DNA of 64,000 nt from Isoptericola jiangsuensis (GCF_002563715.1 NZ_PDJJ01000001.1:2976001-3040000); one strand, 5' to 3'. Counted from the stretch's first letter, positions 20,220 to 30,356 are shown. Translations and numbers: made by a program. The notes: a model not told the origin generated them from the letters alone.

Positions 20220-23200
20220 GTGGGCGAACCGGGCGTGGCATCCCCTCAGGCTGGGTCAGAGTCGATCAACGCCGAAAGTGCGTCGTTCGGGGCCAACGAA
20301 TGGCTCGTGGACGAGCTCTACGAGCAGTACCTCAAGGACAAGAACGCGGTCGATCCCGCGTGGTGGGACTTCTTCGCCGACTACACGCCGGGCGAGTCGT
20401 CCGACGGGACGCCGGCCGAGACCAGCACCCCCGCCGCACCCGCGCCGTCGGCGCCCGCGGAGCCCGCCTCGCCGGCCACCGCGTCCCCGGCACCGGCGTC
20501 CCCGGCGGCCGCGTCGACGCCCGCGACGGACGGCACGGCCGCGGCCGAGGCGTCGCAGCCCGCGGCCGCCGCGCCGGTCCCCGCCGACCCCGAGGTGACG
20601 GCGGTCAAGCCCGTCGCCGAGGCCGTCGCCGCGACCGCCCCCTACGCCGAGGTGGCCCGTCGCGCGCCCCAGGCGGACGACGAGGAGGCGACCGACGAGG
20701 TGCAGAAGCTGCGCGGCCCCGCCGCGCGCGTCGTGACGAACATGGAGGCGTCGATCGCGGTCCCGACCGCGACGTCGGTCCGTGCCGTGCCCGCCAAGCT
20801 CATGGTGGACAACCGGATCGTCATCAACAACCACCTGGCCCGCGGCCGCGGCGGCAAGATCTCGTTCACCCACCTCATCGGCTTCGCGCTGGTCGAGGCG
20901 CTGGCCGACATGCCGGTGATGAACGCCCACTACGAGGAGGTCGACGGCAAGCCCGGCGTCGTCCAGCCCGCGCACGTCGGCTTCGGCCTGGCGATCGACC
21001 TGGCCAAGCCGGACGGCTCCCGCCAGCTCCTCGTGCCCAGCATCAAGAAGGCCGACGAGCTCGACTTCGCCGGGTTCTGGGCCGCGTACGAGGAGCTCGT
21101 GCGCAAGGCCCGCGGCGGCAAGCTCGGCGTGCCCGACTTCGCCGGCACCACCATCTCCCTGACGAACCCCGGCGGCATCGGCACCGTGCACTCCGTGCCG
21201 CGCCTCATGCAGGGCCAGGGCACGATCATCGGCGTCGGTGCGATGGACTACCCGGCGGAGTTCGCCGGCGCGTCCGAGGAGCGCCTCGCGCGCATGGGCG
21301 TGTCGAAGGTCATGACGATCACCTCGACCTACGACCACCGCATCATCCAGGGTGCGCAGTCGGGCGAGTTCCTCAAGATCCTCAGCGGCAAGCTCCTCGG
21401 CCTGGACGGCTTCTACGACCGCGTCTTCGCGGCGCTGCGCGTCCCCTACGAGCCCGTGCGCTGGGTCCGCGACAACAGCAAGGACGACGACGTCGAGGCG
21501 GCCAAGCCCGCCAAGATCGCCGAGCTCATCCACGCGTACCGCTCGCGCGGCCACCTCATGGCGGACACCGACCCGCTCGCCTACCGCCAGCGCAAGCACC
21601 CCGACCTGGACATCCAGAACCACGACCTCACGCTGTGGGACCTGGACCGCACGTTCCCGACCGGCGGGTTCGGCGGCAAGCCCAAGGCGACGCTGCGCGA
21701 CACCCTCGGCCTCCTGCGCGACTCGTACTGCCGCTCCATCGGCATCGAGTACATGCACATCTCGGACCCGGCGCAGCGCCGGTGGCTCCAGGACCGCCTG
21801 GAGCACGGGTACGCCCGCACCCCGCGCGAGGACCAGCTGCGCATCCTGCGCCGCCTGAACTCCGCCGAGGCGTTCGAGACGTTCCTGCAGACCAAGTACG
21901 TCGGCCAGAAGCGCTTCTCGCTGGAGGGCGGCGAGTCCGTCATCCCGCTGCTCGACGCGATCCTGTCCAAGGCCGCCGAGAACGGCCTCGACGAGGTCGG
22001 CGTCGGCATGGCGCACCGCGGTCGCCTCAACGTGCTCGCGAACATCGCCGGCAAGAGCTACGCGCAGATCTTCGCGGAGTTCGAGGGCCAGCTCGACCCC
22101 AAGTCCGTGCAGGGCTCCGGCGACGTGAAGTACCACCTCGGCACCGAGGGCACGTTCACCGCCGAGTCCGGCGCGACCACCAAGGTCTACCTCGCGGCCA
22201 ACCCGTCGCACCTGGAGGCCGTGGACCCGGTGCTCGAGGGCATCGTGCGCGCCAAGCAGGACCGCATCGACCTGGGCGGCGACGGCTTCTCCGTGCTGCC
22301 GATCCTCATCCACGGCGACGCCGCGTTCGCGGGCCAGGGCGTGGTGCCCGAGGTGCTGAACCTCGCGCAGCTGCGCGGCTACCGCACCGGCGGCACCATC
22401 CACGTCGTCATCAACAACCAGGTCGGCTTCACCACGGCCCCGTCGTCGTCCCGCTCCACGACGTACGCCACGGACGTCGCCAAGGGCTACCAGGTCCCGG
22501 TGTTCCACGTGAACGGCGACGACCCGGAGGCGTGCGTGCGCGTCGCCGAGCTGGCCTTCGCCTACCGCGAGCAGTTCGACCGCGACGTCATCATCGACCT
22601 CGTCTGCTATCGCCGCCGCGGTCACAACGAGGGCGACGACCCGTCGATGACGCAGCCGCTCATGTACAACCTCATCGAGGCGAAGCAGTCGGTCCGCAAG
22701 CTCTACACGAAGAACCTCGTGGCGCGCGGCGACATCACCGTCGAGGAGGCCGAGCAGGCCCTGCAGGACTACCAGGCGCAGCTGGAGCGCGTCTTCACCG
22801 AGACCAAGGGCGGCGGCTACACGGCGCCCGCGGGCACGGAGGAGGTCGCCGGCCTGGAGCGTCCGGAGTCGCAGCGCGAGGACGCCGGCACGATGGTCGG
22901 CTGGCGCACCGCGATCTCCCACGCGATGCTCGAGCGCGTCGGCGACGTGCACGTCGCGCCGCCGGAGGGCTTCAACGTCCACCCCAAGCTCGGCAAGCTG
23001 CTCGAGAAGCGCCAGATCATGGCGAAGGAGGGCGACATCGACTGGGGCTTCGGCGAGCTCGTCGCCTTCGGCTCCCTCCTCGCCGAGGGCACCCCGGTGC
23101 GTCTCGCGGGCCAGGACTCCCGCCGCGGCACGTTCACGCAGCGCCACGCCGTGCTGCACGACCGCCTCACCGGCGCCGAGTGGACCCCGCTGCTGTACCT

Positions 23201-24065
23201 GTCGGGCGACCAGGCGAAGTTCTGGGTCTACGACTCCTCCCTCAGCGAGTACGCCGCGCTCGGCTTCGAGTACGGCTACTCCGTGGAGCGGCCCGACGCG
23301 CTGGTCCTGTGGGAGGCGCAGTTCGGCGACTTCGTCAACGGCGCCCAGACCGTCATCGACGAGTTCATCTCGTCGGCGGAGCAGAAGTGGGGCCAGAACT
23401 CCTCGGTCGTCATGCTGCTCCCCCACGGCTACGAGGGCCAGGGGCCGGACCACTCGTCGGCCCGCATCGAGCGGTTCCTCCAGCTCGCCGCCGAGAACAA
23501 CATGACGGTCGCGCAGCCGTCGACCCCGGCGTCGTACTTCCACCTGCTGCGCAAGCAGGCGTACGACCGTCCCCGCCGTCCGCTGGTGGTGTTCACGCCG
23601 AAGCAGCTGCTGCGCCTCAAGGCCGCGGCCTCCGGCGTGGAGGACTTCACGACCGGCACGTTCGAGCCCGTGCTCGGCGACGTCGCGGTGGCCGACGGCA
23701 GCATCACGCCGTCGAAGGTCGAGCGTCTCGTGCTCTGCACCGGCCGCGTCTACTACGACCTGCTCGCCGAGCGGGCCAAGCGGGGCGACGACCGCACCGC
23801 GCTGGTGCGCCTGGAGCAGCTCTACCCGTTCCCGGAGGAGCAGGTCCGCGAGCAGATCGCCCGCTACGAGGGCGCCGAGGTCGTGTGGGTCCAGGACGAG
23901 CCGCAGAACCAGGGCGCCTGGTCGTACCTGCACCTGGCCCTGCCGACCGACCTGCCCCGCGTCGACGTGATCTCGCGTCCCGCGTCGGCCTCCACCGCGG
24001 CGGGCACCGCCAAGCGGCACAAGGAGGAGCAGGCCGCTCTGCTGGAGCGCGTCTTCACCCGCTGA
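20220..24065 (+). CDS. kgd: Multifunctional 2-oxoglutarate decarboxylase/dehydrogenase (Kgd)
   Basis: The actinobacterial fusion of E2-like and E1 parts of 2-oxoglutarate dehydrogenase, about 1281 residues, making succinyl-CoA in the TCA cycle together with AceF/Lpd and controlled elsewhere by GarA/OdhI-type FHA proteins. Domains: N-terminal segment [20 protein letters not shown]; an Ala/Pro-rich linker (~50-155); an acyltransferase domain ending [10 protein letters not shown] (~371); then the thiamine-diphosphate E1 domain with [10 protein letters not shown] (~697) and [10 protein letters not shown]. No lipoyl domain is present, as expected. The start is uncertain: GTG 20220 or GTG 20235. 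It follows a two-component system and ends at a strong terminator. Confidence 0.95.
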   Translation: MGEPGVASPQAGSESINAESASFGANEWLVDELYEQYLKDKNAVDPAWWDFFADYTPGESSDGTPAETSTPAAPAPSAPAEPASPATASPAPASPAAASTPATDGTAAAEASQPAAAAPVPADPEVTAVKPVAEAVAATAPYAEVARRAPQADDEEATDEVQKLRGPAARVVTNMEASIAVPTATSVRAVPAKLMVDNRIVINNHLARGRGGKISFTHLIGFALVEALADMPVMNAHYEEVDGKPGVVQPAHVGFGLAIDLAKPDGSRQLLVPSIKKADELDFAGFWAAYEELVRKARGGKLGVPDFAGTTISLTNPGGIGTVHSVPRLMQGQGTIIGVGAMDYPAEFAGASEERLARMGVSKVMTITSTYDHRIIQGAQSGEFLKILSGKLLGLDGFYDRVFAALRVPYEPVRWVRDNSKDDDVEAAKPAKIAELIHAYRSRGHLMADTDPLAYRQRKHPDLDIQNHDLTLWDLDRTFPTGGFGGKPKATLRDTLGLLRDSYCRSIGIEYMHISDPAQRRWLQDRLEHGYARTPREDQLRILRRLNSAEAFETFLQTKYVGQKRFSLEGGESVIPLLDAILSKAAENGLDEVGVGMAHRGRLNVLANIAGKSYAQIFAEFEGQLDPKSVQGSGDVKYHLGTEGTFTAESGATTKVYLAANPSHLEAVDPVLEGIVRAKQDRIDLGGDGFSVLPILIHGDAAFAGQGVVPEVLNLAQLRGYRTGGTIHVVINNQVGFTTAPSSSRSTTYATDVAKGYQVPVFHVNGDDPEACVRVAELAFAYREQFDRDVIIDLVCYRRRGHNEGDDPSMTQPLMYNLIEAKQSVRKLYTKNLVARGDITVEEAEQALQDYQAQLERVFTETKGGGYTAPAGTEEVAGLERPESQREDAGTMVGWRTAISHAMLERVGDVHVAPPEGFNVHPKLGKLLEKRQIMAKEGDIDWGFGELVAFGSLLAEGTPVRLAGQDSRRGTFTQRHAVLHDRLTGAEWTPLLYLSGDQAKFWVYDSSLSEYAALGFEYGYSVERPDALVLWEAQFGDFVNGAQTVIDEFISSAEQKWGQNSSVVMLLPHGYEGQGPDHSSARIERFLQLAAENNMTVAQPSTPASYFHLLRKQAYDRPRRPLVVFTPKQLLRLKAAASGVEDFTTGTFEPVLGDVAVADGSITPSKVERLVLCTGRVYYDLLAERAKRGDDRTALVRLEQLYPFPEEQVREQIARYEGAEVVWVQDEPQNQGAWSYLHLALPTDLPRVDVISRPASASTAAGTAKRHKEEQAALLERVFTR

Positions 24066-24076
24066 GGTCGTACGAC

Positions 24077-24112
24077 GAAGGGCCCGGCAGCCGTACTGCT
24101 GCCGGGCCCTTC
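24077..24112 (+). terminator. kgd terminator
   Basis: A perfect 15-bp stem (GAAGGGCCCGGCAGC and complement) with a six-base loop, 11 bases after the kgd stop codon. Confidence 0.85.
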
Positions 24113-24123
24113 GGCCGTCCTGG

Positions 24124-24153
24124 TGGTCGGCGCACCGTCGGGTGCGCCGACCA
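24124..24153 (-). terminator. Terminator of the aldo/keto reductase gene
   Basis: A perfect 13-bp stem (TGGTCGGCGCACC and complement) with loop GTCG, eight bases beyond the reductase stop on the minus strand. Together with the kgd hairpin it separates two convergent genes. Confidence 0.75.
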
Positions 24154-24161
24154 CGAAACGG

Positions 24162-25154
24162 TCACCAGCGGTCGTGCACGTGCTCGCGGATCGCCTCGTC
24201 GTAGATCTCGCGCACGCCGGCGGCGAACAGCGGTCCGAGCACGTCGGCGTGTCCCGCGGCGGCGTTGAGCCGCGCCTGCTCCGGGTTGCGGGCACCGGGG
24301 ATGACGGTGGAGACCCCGGGACGCTGCCACACCCACGCCAGGGCCGCCTGGGCGGGCGTGAGGTCGCCGGGGAGCTGCTCGGTCAGCGCGGTGAAGCGAC
24401 GGGCCGCCTCGACGCCGGTCTCGAACGGCACGCCGGAGAACGTCTCGCCGACGTCGAACGCCTCGCCGGAACGGTTGTAGGTGCGGTGGTCGTCGTCCGC
24501 GAAGGTGGTCTCGGCGGTGTACCGCCCCGACAGCAGGCCCGAGGCGAGGGGCACGCGGGCGATGATCCCGACGCCCGCCTCCGACGCCGCCGGCAGCACC
24601 TTCTCCAGCGGCTTGTGGCGGAACGCGTTGAGGATGATCTGCACCGACGCGACCCCGGGGCGCGCGATGGCCGCGAGCGCCTGGTCGACGGTCTCCACGG
24701 ACAGGCCGTAGGCCGCGGTGACGCCGTCGGCGACGAGCGTGTCGAGGGCGTCGTAGACCTCGTCGTCCTCGACGACGGCGCTCGGCGGGCAGTGCAGCTG
24801 CACGAGGTCGAGGCGCTCGACGCCGAGGTTCTTGCGGGAGCGGTCGGTCCACTGCCGGAAGTTGTCGAGGACGTAGTTCTCCGGCACCTGCTCGCTGCGG
24901 CGGCCCATCTTCGTGGCGATCGTGATCCCGGCGTCGGGGTGGTCGGCCAGGAAGCGGCCGATGATCTGCTCGCTGCGCCCGTCGCCGTAGACGTCGGCGG
25001 TGTCGTAGAAGGTCACGCCCTGCTCGAGCGAGGTGTCGAGGACGGCGCGTGCGTCCTCCTCGCTGACGTCGCCCCAGTCGGCGCCGAGCTGCCAGGTTCC
25101 GAGGCCGATGACGGACACCATCCGTCCGGTCCGTCCGAGCACCCGCTGTTCCAT
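24162..25154 (-). CDS. Aldo/keto reductase
   Basis: A 330-residue NADPH-dependent oxidoreductase with the (beta/alpha)8 AKR fold. The catalytic tetrad is visible: D51 and Y56 in YDTADVYGDG, K82 in ATKMG and the histidine in LVQLHCPP. The C-terminal cofactor loop VIPGARNPEQ is intact. Its form resembles bacterial AKRs acting on sugars or small aldehydes; the substrate is unknown. The divergent neighbour is an aldose 1-epimerase, so a sugar substrate is plausible. The ATG has GGAGGA five bases upstream. Confidence 0.9.
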   Translation of the reverse strand: MEQRVLGRTGRMVSVIGLGTWQLGADWGDVSEEDARAVLDTSLEQGVTFYDTADVYGDGRSEQIIGRFLADHPDAGITIATKMGRRSEQVPENYVLDNFRQWTDRSRKNLGVERLDLVQLHCPPSAVVEDDEVYDALDTLVADGVTAAYGLSVETVDQALAAIARPGVASVQIILNAFRHKPLEKVLPAASEAGVGIIARVPLASGLLSGRYTAETTFADDDHRTYNRSGEAFDVGETFSGVPFETGVEAARRFTALTEQLPGDLTPAQAALAWVWQRPGVSTVIPGARNPEQARLNAAAGHADVLGPLFAAGVREIYDEAIREHVHDRW

Positions 25155-25217
25155 CTGTCCTCCAAGGTGGGGTCGACTCCACACGGTACGCGTACCGCGA
25201 CCGGCTGGCTCTCCGAC

Positions 25218-25223
25218 TACCGT
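25218..25223 (+). promoter_or_regulatory. -10 box for a leaderless epimerase transcript
   Basis: TACCGT ends six bases before GTG 25230. No ribosome site is present. The arrangement TACCGTGTGA-N2-GTG is nearly the same as that before hisN. Confidence 0.45.
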
Positions 25224-25229
25224 GTGAGG

Positions 25230-26153
25230 GTGAACACGACTCTTGAGACCGCCGTGCCGTCCGGTGCCCAGCACCGGATCAGCGCCGGCGACCACACCGC
25301 CACGATCGTCGAGGTGGGTGCCATGGTGCGCGAGTACCGCGTCGGTGACCGGGACGTCTTCGTCCCGTTCGACGTGGCCGAGCTCGCCCCCGTCTACAAC
25401 GCGGCCGTCCTGGTGCCGTGGCCGAACCGGTTGCGCGACGGCCGGTACACGCTGGACGGGGAGACCTTCCAGCTGCCGGTGAACGAGCCGGACCGTGGCA
25501 CGGCCCTGCACGGGCTGGGCTGCTGGTACCGCTGGGAGCTGGTCCGGGCCGCCGCGGACGAGATGACGCTCGAGCTCGCCCTCCCCGCGCAGAAGGGCTG
25601 GCCGTTCCAGCTCACGACGCGCGTGACGTACCGCGTGGACGCCGTCGACGGCCTGGAGGTGCGGGTCCGCACCACCAACGTCGGCGGTGGGAGCGCTCCC
25701 TACGGCGTGGGCTTCCACCCCTGGCTGTCCACCGGCGGCGCGGACCTCGACGACTGCGTCGTGCGCCTCGACGCGGGCTCGCACGTCACCGTGGACGACC
25801 GCCTCCTGCCGACCGGCGTCGAGCCCGTCACGGGCGACCACGACCTGCGCTCCGCCCGCTCGATGAAGGGCCTCGACCTGGACGACGCGTGGGTGGACGC
25901 CACGCGGGACGCCGACGGTCTGTCCTGGTGCCTCCTGGAGCGGCCCGACGGCAGCACGGCGGCCGTGTGGATGGACGAGTCCATGGACTGCTGGCAGGTC
26001 TGCTCGGCGGACCACATCGCCGGGTACGAGCGCTTCGGCCTCGCCGCCGAGCCGATGAGCTGCTACGCCGACGCCTACAACTCGGGCGACCGGCTCGTGC
26101 GTCTCGCGCCGGGCGACAGCCACGAGGTGCGCTGGGGTGCGACCCTGCGCTGA
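25230..26153 (+). CDS. Aldose 1-epimerase family protein
   Basis: Interconverts alpha and beta anomers of aldoses (mutarotation). The 307-residue protein has the galactose mutarotase fold signatures: VLVPWPNRLRDGRY (~residues 52-65), the catalytic histidine regions TALHGLGCWYRW (~91) and GVGFHPWLSTGG (~158), and a C-terminal glutamate region. It is closer to the YphB/actinobacterial subgroup than to classical GalM. The GTG at 25230 fits a leaderless start; GTG 25224 is also in frame. The divergent aldo/keto reductase may share its regulatory region. Confidence 0.87.
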   Translation: MNTTLETAVPSGAQHRISAGDHTATIVEVGAMVREYRVGDRDVFVPFDVAELAPVYNAAVLVPWPNRLRDGRYTLDGETFQLPVNEPDRGTALHGLGCWYRWELVRAAADEMTLELALPAQKGWPFQLTTRVTYRVDAVDGLEVRVRTTNVGGGSAPYGVGFHPWLSTGGADLDDCVVRLDAGSHVTVDDRLLPTGVEPVTGDHDLRSARSMKGLDLDDAWVDATRDADGLSWCLLERPDGSTAAVWMDESMDCWQVCSADHIAGYERFGLAAEPMSCYADAYNSGDRLVRLAPGDSHEVRWGATLR

Positions 26154-26351
26154 GCCGCCACCGGGTCCGCGTCGGTGGAAGGTCGTGGACGTCACGTTCA
26201 CACCTCGTGCCCGAAACGTCACGAATCCCCCGCTCGTCCCTCCCCACACCCCGAGGACGCGAGCAGGCACGGCGTGGGATCATGCGGTGCTGCGCCGGGT
26301 CCGGTGACAATGACGGCGCAGGAAGCGACAGGCAGGGGATGGTGACGGGTC

Positions 26352-26957
26352 GTGACCGAGCGACAGGTGCGCATCTGCGTGGTGGGCGACGAGCTCAGCG
26401 CCGGCGTCGGCGACGCCCGCGCGCTGGGCTGGACCGGCAGGGTGCTGGCACGGACCCGGTTCGACCGGCCGGCGATGACGTTCGTGCTGGCGGTGCCCGG
26501 CGAGGGCACGTCGGCGCTGGGCGCCCGGTGGGAGGCGGAGACGGACTCACGGTTCGGGCCGGAGGCCACGCACGACAACCGTCTGGTCGTCGCCCTGGGG
26601 CGGCACGACCTCGACCCGGGACTGTCGGTGGCGCGGTCGCGGCTCAACCTGGCGAACATCCTCGACATGGCGGACAGCCGGCGGCTGTCGACGTTCGTCG
26701 TCGGGCCGCCCCCGGGGCGTCCCGAGGACGGCGGCCGCATCGCCGAGCTGTCGGCGGCGTTCGCGGACGTCGCGAGCCGCCGCCGCGTGCCCTACGTCGA
26801 CACGTACACGCCGCTGGTGCAGCACGAGCAGTGGCTGGCCGACCTCGCGACCACGGGCGACACCTACCCGGGTCAGGCGGGGTACGGCCTCATGGCGTGG
26901 CTGGTGCTGCACACCGGGTGGCACGCCTGGCTCGGGGTGCCCGCCGAGGGCGAGTGA
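26352..26957 (+). CDS. SGNH/GDSL-like protein lacking catalytic residues
   Basis: A 201-residue protein that follows the SGNH hydrolase layout: strand plus block I (ICVVGDELSAGVGD), then ALGWTGRVLART, block III-like VVALGRHDLD and a C-terminal block near TYPGQAGYGLMAW. The nucleophile serine of GDSL is replaced by glutamate (GDEL) and the expected DxxH is replaced by DTYP, so classical esterase chemistry looks impossible. It may be a binding protein or a pseudoenzyme. No signal peptide. It stands alone between galM and a convergent DUF4097 gene. Confidence 0.6.
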   Translation: MTERQVRICVVGDELSAGVGDARALGWTGRVLARTRFDRPAMTFVLAVPGEGTSALGARWEAETDSRFGPEATHDNRLVVALGRHDLDPGLSVARSRLNLANILDMADSRRLSTFVVGPPPGRPEDGGRIAELSAAFADVASRRRVPYVDTYTPLVQHEQWLADLATTGDTYPGQAGYGLMAWLVLHTGWHAWLGVPAEGE

Positions 26958-27027
26958 GGCCGTCGCCCGCCCTCGGGCCGGCCGCCGCGACCGAGGTCTC
27001 CTCGACGCGGGGCCGGTCCGGGCCGGG

Positions 27028-27828
27028 TCAGGTCCGGGACACGACGACGCGCGCCGACGTCACCGTGGCGGTGACGTAGGCGACGGACCGGCCGTCGCTG
27101 GGCGGGTCGGCGTGGTCGACGCTGAGGGTCCGGCCCTGCGAGTCGAGGACGTGGCCGTCGAGCACCGCCTGCCCCGCCGCGCCACGCACCCGCAGGCTCA
27201 CGGGCGTGCCCGGGTCGAGCCGGACCGTGACGTCGCCGGAGACCGTCTTGGCGGACACCATCGGCGTGGTCCCGCTCGCGGCGACCGCGATCGCGGCGGA
27301 CACGCTCGCCACGGTGACGCGACCGAGGTTGCCCGTGACGGACAGGTTCCCCGAGACCGTCTGCGCGGAGACGTCACCGGCGTGGGCGTCGATCCCGGCG
27401 TCGCCGGACACCGTCTTGAGGTAGAGGGAGCCGGACGTCCCGACGGTCCGCACGGCGCCCGTGACGGTCTTGACCACGGTGCCGGGCGTGCCGGTGACGT
27501 CGATGTCGGCCTCGGTGGTGCCGACGTCCACCGTGACCCCCGCGGGGAGGCGGAGCCGCACGACGGCGTGCTCGGAGTCCCCCAGCGACCGCACGCGGGC
27601 GACGAACGCCTCGACGGCCGTGCGCTCGTACCCGACGCGGAGCCGCCCCGCCTCGAGGACGACCTGCAGCGGCTTGTCCCCCACCTCGACGACCTCGAGG
27701 ACCGCCGAGGTGCCCTCGGCGTCCGCGACCACCTCGACCCGTCCCGCCTGGAGCCGGACCGACGCCGCGGTGACGGCACCGACCTCGATCGTCTGCGGGG
27801 CGGCGACCGCCCAGGACTCCGTGCTCAT
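27028..27828 (-). CDS. DUF4097-family beta-repeat protein
   Basis: A 266-residue protein of short beta-strand repeats. At least five copies of a (K/Q)TVSG(D/N)-type turn are visible: KTVTGAVRTV, KTVSGDAGI, QTVSGNLSV, ASVSAAIAV and KTVSGDVTV, spaced about 18-20 residues, which predicts a right-handed beta-helix like adhesin-type DUF4097 proteins. No signal peptide or membrane helix is seen, so it is cytoplasmic. Function unknown. The ATG at 27828 has GGAGGT five bases upstream. It is transcribed away from bL37. Confidence 0.75.
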   Translation of the reverse strand: MSTESWAVAAPQTIEVGAVTAASVRLQAGRVEVVADAEGTSAVLEVVEVGDKPLQVVLEAGRLRVGYERTAVEAFVARVRSLGDSEHAVVRLRLPAGVTVDVGTTEADIDVTGTPGTVVKTVTGAVRTVGTSGSLYLKTVSGDAGIDAHAGDVSAQTVSGNLSVTGNLGRVTVASVSAAIAVAASGTTPMVSAKTVSGDVTVRLDPGTPVSLRVRGAAGQAVLDGHVLDSQGRTLSVDHADPPSDGRSVAYVTATVTSARVVVSRT

Positions 27829-27920
27829 CGAAACCTCCGTGGTGCCGGCGATTCCCTGGCTGCGGTCCCGGTGTGGGACCATGGGGCGACACCCGTCCAC
27901 CTTCTCGTGAGGAGTCCGCC

Positions 27921-27995
27921 ATGAGCAAGCGCGGCAGCAAGCGTCGCGCCCGCAAGGGCAAGGCCGCCAACCACGGCAAGCGTCCCAACGCCTGA
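27921..27995 (+). CDS. 50S ribosomal protein bL37
   Basis: A 24-residue, very basic peptide starting MSKRGSKRR and ending ANHGKRPNA. This matches bL37, the tiny extra large-subunit protein described in mycobacterial ribosomes and widespread in actinobacteria. It is easily missed because of its size. The ATG has GAGGAG seven bases upstream. Eleven of 24 residues are Lys or Arg, as expected for an rRNA-binding peptide. The family assignment rests on remembered similarity, not a search. Confidence 0.85.
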   Translation: MSKRGSKRRARKGKAANHGKRPNA

Positions 27996-28104
27996 GGCCG
28001 AGGTGAAGCGAGGGTGAGGGCCGACGAAGGAGGCACTCGCCCGCAGCGGAACCGGCAGCCTCAGGCGTTCGCAGGAACAGCGTGAGGCACCAGCGTGTGA
28101 CGTG

Positions 28105-28140
28105 ACGAAGGGCCGGACCCCACGGGGTCCGGCCCTTCGT
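28105..28140. terminator. Bidirectional terminator between bL37 and rsrA
   Basis: ACGAAGGGCCGGACCCC pairs perfectly with GGGGTCCGGCCCTTCGT (up to 17 bp, very short loop). It lies 10 bases after the rsrA stop on the minus strand and about 110 bases after bL37 on the plus strand, so it can serve both convergent transcripts. Confidence 0.75.
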
Positions 28141-28150
28141 CGTCGGTGCG

Positions 28151-28432
28151 TCAGTCGGCGATCGCCATGACGGTGATCTGCTGGTGGATGCGCACGTAGA
28201 GCTCCTGGGGTGCGCGTTCGGCGCAGGACCGCTTGACGAGCTTCTTGACGAGCTCCTCGATGGAGAGCTCGGCGAGGCACGGCGAGCAGTGGGCGACGTG
28301 GGCGCGCATGCGTCGCTCGTCGGCCTCGGTCATCTCGGAGTCGAGGAACTCGTAGAGGTGGACGAGCGCGTGCTCGCACTCGGTCTCGCCCTCGGCGGGC
28401 TCGTGCGGGATGGGGGTGATCTCGCCGCTCAT
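28151..28432 (-). CDS. rsrA: Mycothiol-system anti-sigma-R factor
   Basis: A 93-residue zinc anti-sigma factor that holds SigR inactive and releases it on thiol oxidation. The ZAS motif is H45-x3-C49-x2-C52 (AHVAHCSPC), and C19 in [12 protein letters not shown] matches the third redox cysteine that forms the disulfide in RsrA/RshA. The ATG overlaps the sigR stop (ATGA), so both are made together in a defined ratio. In Streptomyces and mycobacteria this pair controls thioredoxin and mycothiol genes. Confidence 0.95.
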   Translation of the reverse strand: MSGEITPIPHEPAEGETECEHALVHLYEFLDSEMTEADERRMRAHVAHCSPCLAELSIEELVKKLVKRSCAERAPQELYVRIHQQITVMAIAD

Positions 28433-29091
28433 GACTCTCCTTGACGTGCTGCCGTCAGACCACGGTCTGCGGCGTAGTCGGCGAGCAGCTCGCGCAGCTG
28501 CCGCCGGCCGCGGTGCAGGCGGGACATCACCGTCCCGATGGGTGTTCCCATGATCTCCGCGATCTCCTTGTAGGGGAAGCCTTCGACGTCCGCGTAGTAC
28601 ACGACCATGCGGCGGTCCTCGGGGAGCTCGGCGAGGGCCTGCTTGACGTCGGAGTCGGGGAGCCGGTCGAGGGCTTCGGCCTCGGCGGAGCGCAGCCCCT
28701 GGGAGGTATGGGTGGCGGCGCGCGCGATCTGCCAGTCCTCGATCTCGTCGGTCTGGGACTGCTGCGGCTGCCGCTGCTTCTTGCGGTACGAGTTGATGAA
28801 GGTGTTGGTGAGGATGCGGTACAGCCAGGCCTTGAGGTTGGTGCCGGGCTTGTACTGGTGGAACGCCGCGTAGGCCTTGGCGAAGGTCTCCTGGACGAGG
28901 TCCTCTGCGTCGGTGGGGTTGCGCGTCATCCGTAGTGCCGCCGAGTAGAGCTGGTCGACGTACTGGAGGGCGTCGCGCTCGAACCGGGCGGCGCGGTCGG
29001 CGCCGCTCTCCTCGGTGGGTGCGCGCTCGGTGTCCTCGCCGATCTCGGCCTCGGTCTCCTGCGCGGTGCTGGGCCCGCTGTCGTCGCTCAT
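28429..29091 (-). CDS. sigR: RNA polymerase sigma factor SigR/SigH (group 4)
   Basis: A 220-residue ECF sigma factor for the thiol-oxidative stress response. Region 2 shows [20 protein letters not shown] and [14 protein letters not shown]; region 4 shows [19 protein letters not shown] and [18 protein letters not shown]. The acidic N-terminal ~35 residues are a typical extension. ATG 29091 is used; a GTG directly before it is also possible, and TAGGCT lies just upstream as a housekeeping-like -10. No clear SigR autoregulatory GGAAT/GTT promoter was found here. It overlaps rsrA by four bases. Confidence 0.95.
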   Translation of the reverse strand: MSDDSGPSTAQETEAEIGEDTERAPTEESGADRAARFERDALQYVDQLYSAALRMTRNPTDAEDLVQETFAKAYAAFHQYKPGTNLKAWLYRILTNTFINSYRKKQRQPQQSQTDEIEDWQIARAATHTSQGLRSAEAEALDRLPDSDVKQALAELPEDRRMVVYYADVEGFPYKEIAEIMGTPIGTVMSRLHRGRRQLRELLADYAADRGLTAARQGES

Positions 29092-29297
29092 CACCGTCGA
29101 GCCTAGCCCTGTCGGCCAGGGTGCGCGGGCGGGGCCGGTCGGCGTCAGCGCGGCGGGCGCGAGGGCGAAGAGCGGGACCTCGGTGGGGGCGGCGGCGGGT
29201 CGCGTCGGGCAGGGTGTCACGTGTGGCGTCAACGGGCGGGTGCGGCGGCGCATTCCCGGTGGCGGGTGTGGCGTCGGTCCGGGGCGGCGCGGCGGTG

Positions 29298-30263
29298 TCA
29301 GGAGGCGACGTCGGCGAAGCGGCGGCGGTAGGTGCTGGGGCTGGTGCGCAGGACGCGGGTGAAGTGGTGGCGCAGGACGGCGGCGCTGCCGAACCCGACG
29401 GCGTCGGCGATCTCGTCGACGGACGCGGTGGTGCCCTCGAGGAGCTCCTGCGCGCGGGCGAGCCGTTGCCGGACGAGCCAGGAGGCGGGCGTGGTGCCGG
29501 TCTCGGCGCGGAAGCGGCGGGCGAAGGTGCGTTCGGAGAGCATGGCGCGCCGGGCGAGGGTGGGCACGGTGTGGGGTTCGGCGAGGTGGGCCCGCATCCA
29601 GTCGAGGAGGTCGCGCAGGGAGGTGGCGTCGTCGGGCACGGGGTCGACGACGTACTGGGCCTGGCCGCCGTCGCGCTGCGGCGGGACGACCATGCGGCGG
29701 GCGACGTTGCGGGTGGCCTGGCCGCCGAGCTCGGTGCGCAGGAGGTGCAGGGCGGCGTCGATGCCGGCGGCGGTGCCGGCGCTGGTGAGGATCTTGCCGT
29801 CCTGGACGTAGAGGACGCCGGGGTCGACGGCGGCGGTGGGGACGGTCTCGGCGAGGAGGTCGGCGTACATCCAGTGGGTGGTGCAGCGCCGCCCGTCGAG
29901 GAGGCCGGCGGCGCCGAGGACGAACGCGCCGGTGCAGAGCGTGAGGAGCCAGGCGCCGCGGTCGTGGGCGCGGCGGACGGTGTCGACGACGGCGGCGGGG
30001 ACGTCGACGTGGCCGTCGGTGTCGAGGAGGTCGTACGCGACGACGATGACGACGTCGGCGTCGTCGGCGGCGTCGAGGCCGGCGTCGACGACGACGGGGA
30101 ACCCGCCCTTGGTCATGACGGGGCCGGGTTCGGGGGTGCAGAGGGTGAAGTCGAACGACGGGCCGCCGGTGGCGCTGCGGTCGATGCCGAACACCTCGTA
30201 GGCGATGCCGAGCTCGAACGGCGCGACGCCGGGGACGACGAGGGCGGCGACCTTGCGGATCAT
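29298..30263 (-). CDS. GlxA-type AraC-family transcriptional regulator
   Basis: A 321-residue regulator with an N-terminal DJ-1/PfpI (class I amidotransferase-like) domain (~1-185; [41 protein letters not shown]) and a C-terminal AraC DNA-binding domain (~215-315; [20 protein letters not shown] and [20 protein letters not shown]). The amidotransferase-like domain is thought to sense a ligand. CACGAT ends six bases before its ATG, so it may be leaderless. A 26-bp palindrome lies between it and a divergent small membrane protein gene, its likely operator and target. Confidence 0.9.
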   Translation of the reverse strand: MIRKVAALVVPGVAPFELGIAYEVFGIDRSATGGPSFDFTLCTPEPGPVMTKGGFPVVVDAGLDAADDADVVIVVAYDLLDTDGHVDVPAAVVDTVRRAHDRGAWLLTLCTGAFVLGAAGLLDGRRCTTHWMYADLLAETVPTAAVDPGVLYVQDGKILTSAGTAAGIDAALHLLRTELGGQATRNVARRMVVPPQRDGGQAQYVVDPVPDDATSLRDLLDWMRAHLAEPHTVPTLARRAMLSERTFARRFRAETGTTPASWLVRQRLARAQELLEGTTASVDEIADAVGFGSAAVLRHHFTRVLRTSPSTYRRRFADVAS

Positions 30264-30308
30264 GTGGCCATCGTGCCACAGCACTGGCAGAAGATCGATG
30301 GTGAATGT

Positions 30309-30334
30309 CGATCCTGCCACTAGTGGCAGGATCG
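30309..30334. promoter_or_regulatory. 26-bp perfect palindrome, probable operator
   Basis: The sequence reads CGATCCTGCCACT then its exact reverse complement, centred at 30321/30322. Further half-sites of the CTGCCA/TGGCAG type occur at about 30284 (TGGCAG) and 30353 (CTGCCA). It lies 46 bases before the GlxA-type gene start and about 20 bases before the 46-residue peptide gene, overlapping where the latter's -35 box would be. The divergent AraC-family regulator is the likely binder. Confidence 0.7.
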
Positions 30335-30356
30335 AACCGGTCGAAGAATTACTGCC

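Noticed and set aside
20256-24020. A 1254-codon open frame antisense to kgd, and many similar long antisense frames elsewhere
   Set aside because: High-GC coding DNA leaves stop-free frames on the other strand; their products are low-complexity Arg/Ala/Gly or Val/Asp/Glu strings with no family motif.
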